Shown here: one piece after another, positions 60,659-64,000 of the stretch
How positions within the stretch are numbered: the first letter of the stretch is position 1
How the letters are laid out: each line of letters opens with the position of its first letter
Made by a program: the position numbers and the translations under genes
The notes under the pieces: model-generated
Told to the model about the DNA's origin: nothing
Databases searched by the model: none
What the model saw: only the letters and a program-made list of their open reading frames with translations
Assembly: GCF_011089895.1 (NCBI RefSeq)
Contig: NZ_JAANAT010000005.1
Span: 1 to 64,000, forward strand
Direction: 5' to 3'
Origin: Mucilaginibacter inviolabilis
GTDB taxonomy: Bacteria; Bacteroidota; Bacteroidia; Sphingobacteriales; Sphingobacteriaceae
DNA length: 64,000 nt

Positions 60659-63600
60659 TTAAAAAGAAACATTTACACCAAAAGAGTATATTTTATTTTG
60701 CGGATACTGCACCAGATCGCCGCTGCCATAACGTTCCGGATCAAGACCTTTGAACTTGGTTATGGTTAATAAATTATCGCCGGCAAAGTAAATCCGCAGT
60801 CTGTTAATACCCACTTTTTTAGTCATCTGTGCAGGAAACGTATATCCCAATACCAGGTTTTTAAGCCTTAAATATGATGCATCCTGCAGGAAGAAAGTAG
60901 ATGGACGGCTAATCTTATCAGGTGCGCTCTGCCCGAAGTAGATGCGCGGCATAGTGGTTGACGGATGTTCCGGAGTCCATGCATTTAACCAATCTGTAGT
61001 TGGCGAAGCTCCCTGTACAAACGGAATAGTTCCCCAGCCAGACACATATGATTTAACCCCGTAAACGCCCTGCATCATAGCCGACAGATCAAAGCCTTTG
61101 AAACTTGCTCCAAGATTAAATGAATAATTTAGTTTAGGATAAACGCCGCTAACAAGCGTACGGTCATTCTGATCAATTTTACCATCGCCATTAACATCTT
61201 TATATTTCAGATCGCCCGGCAGGGTCGAATCAGAAAACTGTTTGGGTGAATTAGCTACCTCAGCAGCCGACTGAAATATGCCGACTACCTGCAACATATA
61301 AAAAGAGTTCCAGGGTTGGCCGTTTTCATTAATGGTATAACCACCAATTTCCGGCTGGCCAAATTTCACCAGCTTATTCCGGTTATGGTCAACGTTGGCG
61401 CCCAAAGTGTAAGCAAAGCCGCTTAAAGCTCCATCACGTATAATGTTATTATATGAAAGGCCCAATTCAACGCCCCTGTTATTTACAACCCCGTCATTAA
61501 TGGTAGGAGCACCCAAACCCACTACGGCGGTAACCTGAGCCTGCCGTAAAATATCAGATGTGGTTTTATTATACCAATCGGCTGTTAAATTAAAGTTTTT
61601 AAAAATAGTAACGTCTAACCCAATGTCGGTCATGGTGGTAGTTTCCCATTTAATAGCAGGGTTGTTGAGGTTTTGCTGCGCTACACCAGTTGTAAGGGTA
61701 GAATTATCAAAAGAGTAATTCCCGGTAAGGTTTAGCAAGGCCTGATAAGGATAGTTACCTACATTTTGGTTGCCTAATTGCCCCCACGATCCGCGGAGCT
61801 TAAAGTTATCCAACCACGTCAAGTTCATCGCTTTTACAAAAGGCTCTTCTGTGGCCCGCCAACCTCCTGAAAACGATGGAAATATACCCCACTTGTTCTT
61901 ACCCGAAAATTTGGAGCTTCCGTCATCACGGATGTTTCCTTCTAACAGATACCGGCCTTTGTAATCATAATCCACACGACCGAAGTATGACATTAAAGCC
62001 CATTGATTAGACGTACCATAAGCATTTTGTATATCAGAACCTCCGGCGTTCAACTCCTGCAAATCCAGATCAGGAAAGTTTTTCCGGTAGCCTTGTAAAT
62101 ATTGATATTTACTTTGCTCAATGCTATAGCCAAATTGCGCCTTAATATTATGCCCATGAAAGTTATGTGCGTAATTTAAGTAACTATATAAGTTGGTATA
62201 AACGGTTTGTTCGTCCTGATCGGTTAAGCCTTTGCCCAGATCCAGCGTGGTTTCCAGCTGATTGGTCTTGAAGTTGTATTCATCCAGGGTAGCTTTAAAA
62301 TCCTTGTATTTATCCATGTTAAAGTTCACCGCACCTTTGGTATACCAGGAGAAATCCTTATTGAACTGAACCTCAAACCATCCTTGTGCATTTACAGCGT
62401 AGTCAGTAGTAACCCTGGTAAAGTTTTGATCCAATTCGGCTATCGGGTTCTTATTGTTATATTCAAAGTCATAAGCTTTGTAGGTATAATGCCCGCTGCC
62501 ATCAGTCAGGTAAGGACCATAAGTAGGCGCCTGCGACATGGCCGAAAGAAAAAGGTCCATGGATGAACCGTCTCCCTGGCTAGGTGATGAAGGACTACCC
62601 GCCACGGCATCTCTTGTACCCGATTTTAATAATACATTGGTGCCGAATTTAATGTGATCATTAATCTTGGAGGTTAAATTGATACGGGCGCTGTATCGCT
62701 TATAATCAAAACCTCTTTCAATACCGTTCTGGTCAACATAACCTAAGGATACATTATAGGTGGTTTTATCATTACCTCCATTAAAAGTTAAATTATGATT
62801 TTGTGTAGGAGCGGTTCTGAATATCAGGCTCAGCCAATCCGTATTAGGGTAATGCAGCCTGTCGGTACTGTTACGATACAAATCGATCTGATCCTGCGGA
62901 TAAAGCGAGTTAGGGTCAGTGGTGCCACTGTTGATACGGGCCTGGTTAAACAGTTCCATATATTGGGCAGAATTGGTTACCAGTTTAAACATTTTGGTAG
63001 GACTGGCAAATCCAACATTACCATCATAGGTAACCGACATTTGCCCGGCTTTACCTTGCTTGGTGGTTATCAATACCACTCCATTAGCCGCTCTTGAACC
63101 ATATATAGATGCAGAAGCCGCATCTTTCAGTACAGAAACGTTGTCTATGTCGGTTGGATTAAGATCACTGAAATTTCCGGGAACACCATCGATCAATATC
63201 AACGGATCTGAACCTGCACCGCTAAAAGTACCGTTACCGCGGATACGGATAGATACGCTTTCATTACCTGGTTCACCGGAGCTGGTATTTACCGCTACAC
63301 CGGGTGCCAGGCCTTCCAGCATGGATGCAGGATTTACCACCGGGCGTTTGTTAAGGTCAGTACCGCTTACTGTTGACACAGCCCCTGTAAGGTTTACCTT
63401 TTTCTGCGTACCATAACCTACCACCACAATTTCATTAAGGGCTGATGTTTGCTCCCTTAATACCACATCGATACGGGTTTGGTTACCCACCCCTATCTCC
63501 TGCGAAATAAAACCAACAAAACTGAATACCAGAACAGCATTATTATCATTTACCTCGATCTTATAATTACCATCCAATCCGGTTTGCGCTCCCGTATTTG

Positions 63601-63994
63601 CCCCTTTTATTTTTATGGTAACACCAGGTAAGGGCAAACCTTTTTCGTCCTTAACCTGACCGGTTACAGTAATAACCTGCACTGGTTTTGCAGCTACTGG
63701 TTTTGGGGTAACCACAATAGTATTGTTATTCACCACGTAACTAAATGGCTGATCCTGGAAGCATTGCTTTAACACGTCGCTCAAGTCGGCATTTTGCAGG
63801 TGCACATTTACAGGCACCGCTTTTTTGAGCAGCTTGGCATTATAAAACACGCTGAACCCGCTTTGCAGGTGAATTTCCTGCAGGGTTTCGGCAAGAGAAG
63901 CGTTATTTTTATCAAGGCTGATCTTTTGTGCAAATGACGTTGCAGCGCTCACTTGCAGTATAGAAACCAGGCACAAAAAAAACGACAATTTCAT
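60659..63994 (-). CDS. SusC/RagA-family transporter with STN domain (5' end at the window edge)
   Basis: At least 1111 aa. N-terminal signal (SFFLCLVSILQVSAATSFAQ), STN domain (about 25-100; SLAETLQEIHLQSGFSVFYN), carboxypeptidase-regulatory domain (about 107-180), plug (VVGYGTQKKVNLTGAVSTV, SIYGSRAANGVVLITTKQGK) and barrel ending IYSFGVNVSF. STN domains pass a signal to a FecR anti-sigma, so control by an ECF/FecR pair is expected upstream of the window. The frame is still open at 64000 (two more codons, L-I), so the true start may lie outside. Confidence 0.9.
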   Translation of the reverse strand: MKLSFFLCLVSILQVSAATSFAQKISLDKNNASLAETLQEIHLQSGFSVFYNAKLLKKAVPVNVHLQNADLSDVLKQCFQDQPFSYVVNNNTIVVTPKPVAAKPVQVITVTGQVKDEKGLPLPGVTIKIKGANTGAQTGLDGNYKIEVNDNNAVLVFSFVGFISQEIGVGNQTRIDVVLREQTSALNEIVVVGYGTQKKVNLTGAVSTVSGTDLNKRPVVNPASMLEGLAPGVAVNTSSGEPGNESVSIRIRGNGTFSGAGSDPLILIDGVPGNFSDLNPTDIDNVSVLKDAASASIYGSRAANGVVLITTKQGKAGQMSVTYDGNVGFASPTKMFKLVTNSAQYMELFNQARINSGTTDPNSLYPQDQIDLYRNSTDRLHYPNTDWLSLIFRTAPTQNHNLTFNGGNDKTTYNVSLGYVDQNGIERGFDYKRYSARINLTSKINDHIKFGTNVLLKSGTRDAVAGSPSSPSQGDGSSMDLFLSAMSQAPTYGPYLTDGSGHYTYKAYDFEYNNKNPIAELDQNFTRVTTDYAVNAQGWFEVQFNKDFSWYTKGAVNFNMDKYKDFKATLDEYNFKTNQLETTLDLGKGLTDQDEQTVYTNLYSYLNYAHNFHGHNIKAQFGYSIEQSKYQYLQGYRKNFPDLDLQELNAGGSDIQNAYGTSNQWALMSYFGRVDYDYKGRYLLEGNIRDDGSSKFSGKNKWGIFPSFSGGWRATEEPFVKAMNLTWLDNFKLRGSWGQLGNQNVGNYPYQALLNLTGNYSFDNSTLTTGVAQQNLNNPAIKWETTTMTDIGLDVTIFKNFNLTADWYNKTTSDILRQAQVTAVVGLGAPTINDGVVNNRGVELGLSYNNIIRDGALSGFAYTLGANVDHNRNKLVKFGQPEIGGYTINENGQPWNSFYMLQVVGIFQSAAEVANSPKQFSDSTLPGDLKYKDVNGDGKIDQNDRTLVSGVYPKLNYSFNLGASFKGFDLSAMMQGVYGVKSYVSGWGTIPFVQGASPTTDWLNAWTPEHPSTTMPRIYFGQSAPDKISRPSTFFLQDASYLRLKNLVLGYTFPAQMTKKVGINRLRIYFAGDNLLTITKFKGLDPERYGSGDLVQYPQNKIYSFGVNVSF

Positions 63995-64000
63995 AATCAG

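Noticed and set aside
1..64000. tRNA, rRNA, IS or phage genes
   Set aside because: No cloverleaf with CCA-type ends, rRNA segment, transposase, integrase or structural phage protein was recognised in the window.

Overview
The window looks like chromosomal DNA of a Bacteroidota species, most probably a Sphingobacteriaceae member close to Mucilaginibacter or Pedobacter. Evidence: two SusC/SusD pairs, a regulator of the DUF6377 type, DUF1599 and BT_3928-type proteins, many exported enzymes and lipoproteins, GC in the low-to-mid forties, and promoters of the Bacteroidota type (TTG, about 19-21 nt, then TAnnTTTG). No phage, plasmid, transposase, CRISPR array, tRNA or rRNA gene was seen. The genus is an inference from protein style, not from a search.

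Layout. (1) 1-415: three tandem minus-strand promoters pointing out of the left edge, of the kind expected in front of an rRNA operon. (2) 416-25.5 kb: housekeeping genes. These are an RsmF-like rRNA methyltransferase, a CoA-binding protein, DinB and a FAD oxidoreductase in a coupled pair, an ECF sigma factor, a membrane-tethered LamG/Kelch/SARP regulator, pheS coupled to a Rieske-like lipoprotein and a TetR gene, creD behind a double operator-like repeat, rlmD, a PyrR-like phosphoribosyltransferase, phzF-like, aroK, a DppB-like permease, BT_3928-type, DUF1599, folP and NUDIX. (3) 24.1-26.1 kb: a lemA-TPM-TPM operon. (4) 26.1-26.9 kb: an 800 bp gene-free hub of stacked palindromic repeats. (5) 26.9-30.4 kb: an exported two-domain SGNH plus alpha/beta hydrolase next to a DUF5703/GH95-like glycosidase. 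(6) 30.7-41.5 kb: small regulators and stress or accessory enzymes (SDR, two AraC, ArsR, DinB, SnoaL-like, serine hydrolase), a tricorn-type protease, and the decayed remains of an ECF sigma/FecR pair. (7) 41.8-55.4 kb: a polysaccharide-utilisation-type locus, all on the minus strand: GH37 trehalase, DUF6377 sensor-regulator, SusC, SusD, a membrane-anchored SRPBCC/GyrI protein, GH65, GH130 and a deformylase-like enzyme. (8) 55.6-58.9 kb: SnoaL-like, AhpD-like and an orphan PAS/GAF histidine kinase. (9) 59.1 kb to the right edge: a second SusD/SusC pair whose SusC has an STN domain.

How the genes work together. The locus at 41.8-55.4 kb can be read as uptake of an oligosaccharide by SusCD, cleavage by GH37 trehalase and a GH65 enzyme of the hydrolase-like branch, with control by the transmembrane DUF6377 protein. 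Trehalose or a trehalose-containing glycoside is the simplest candidate substrate, though GH130 (usually beta-mannoside-specific) does not fit it neatly. The SGNH/alpha-beta hydrolase plus DUF5703 enzyme pair looks like a small deacylation-plus-cleavage module without its own SusCD.

The most distinctive non-coding feature is the number of dispersed palindromic elements: at least eight families, several with 2-4 copies, packed between genes and in one case forming the last codons of a gene. Several genes also have a TAnnTTTG box only 4-8 nt before the start codon, which predicts leaderless or nearly leaderless mRNAs.
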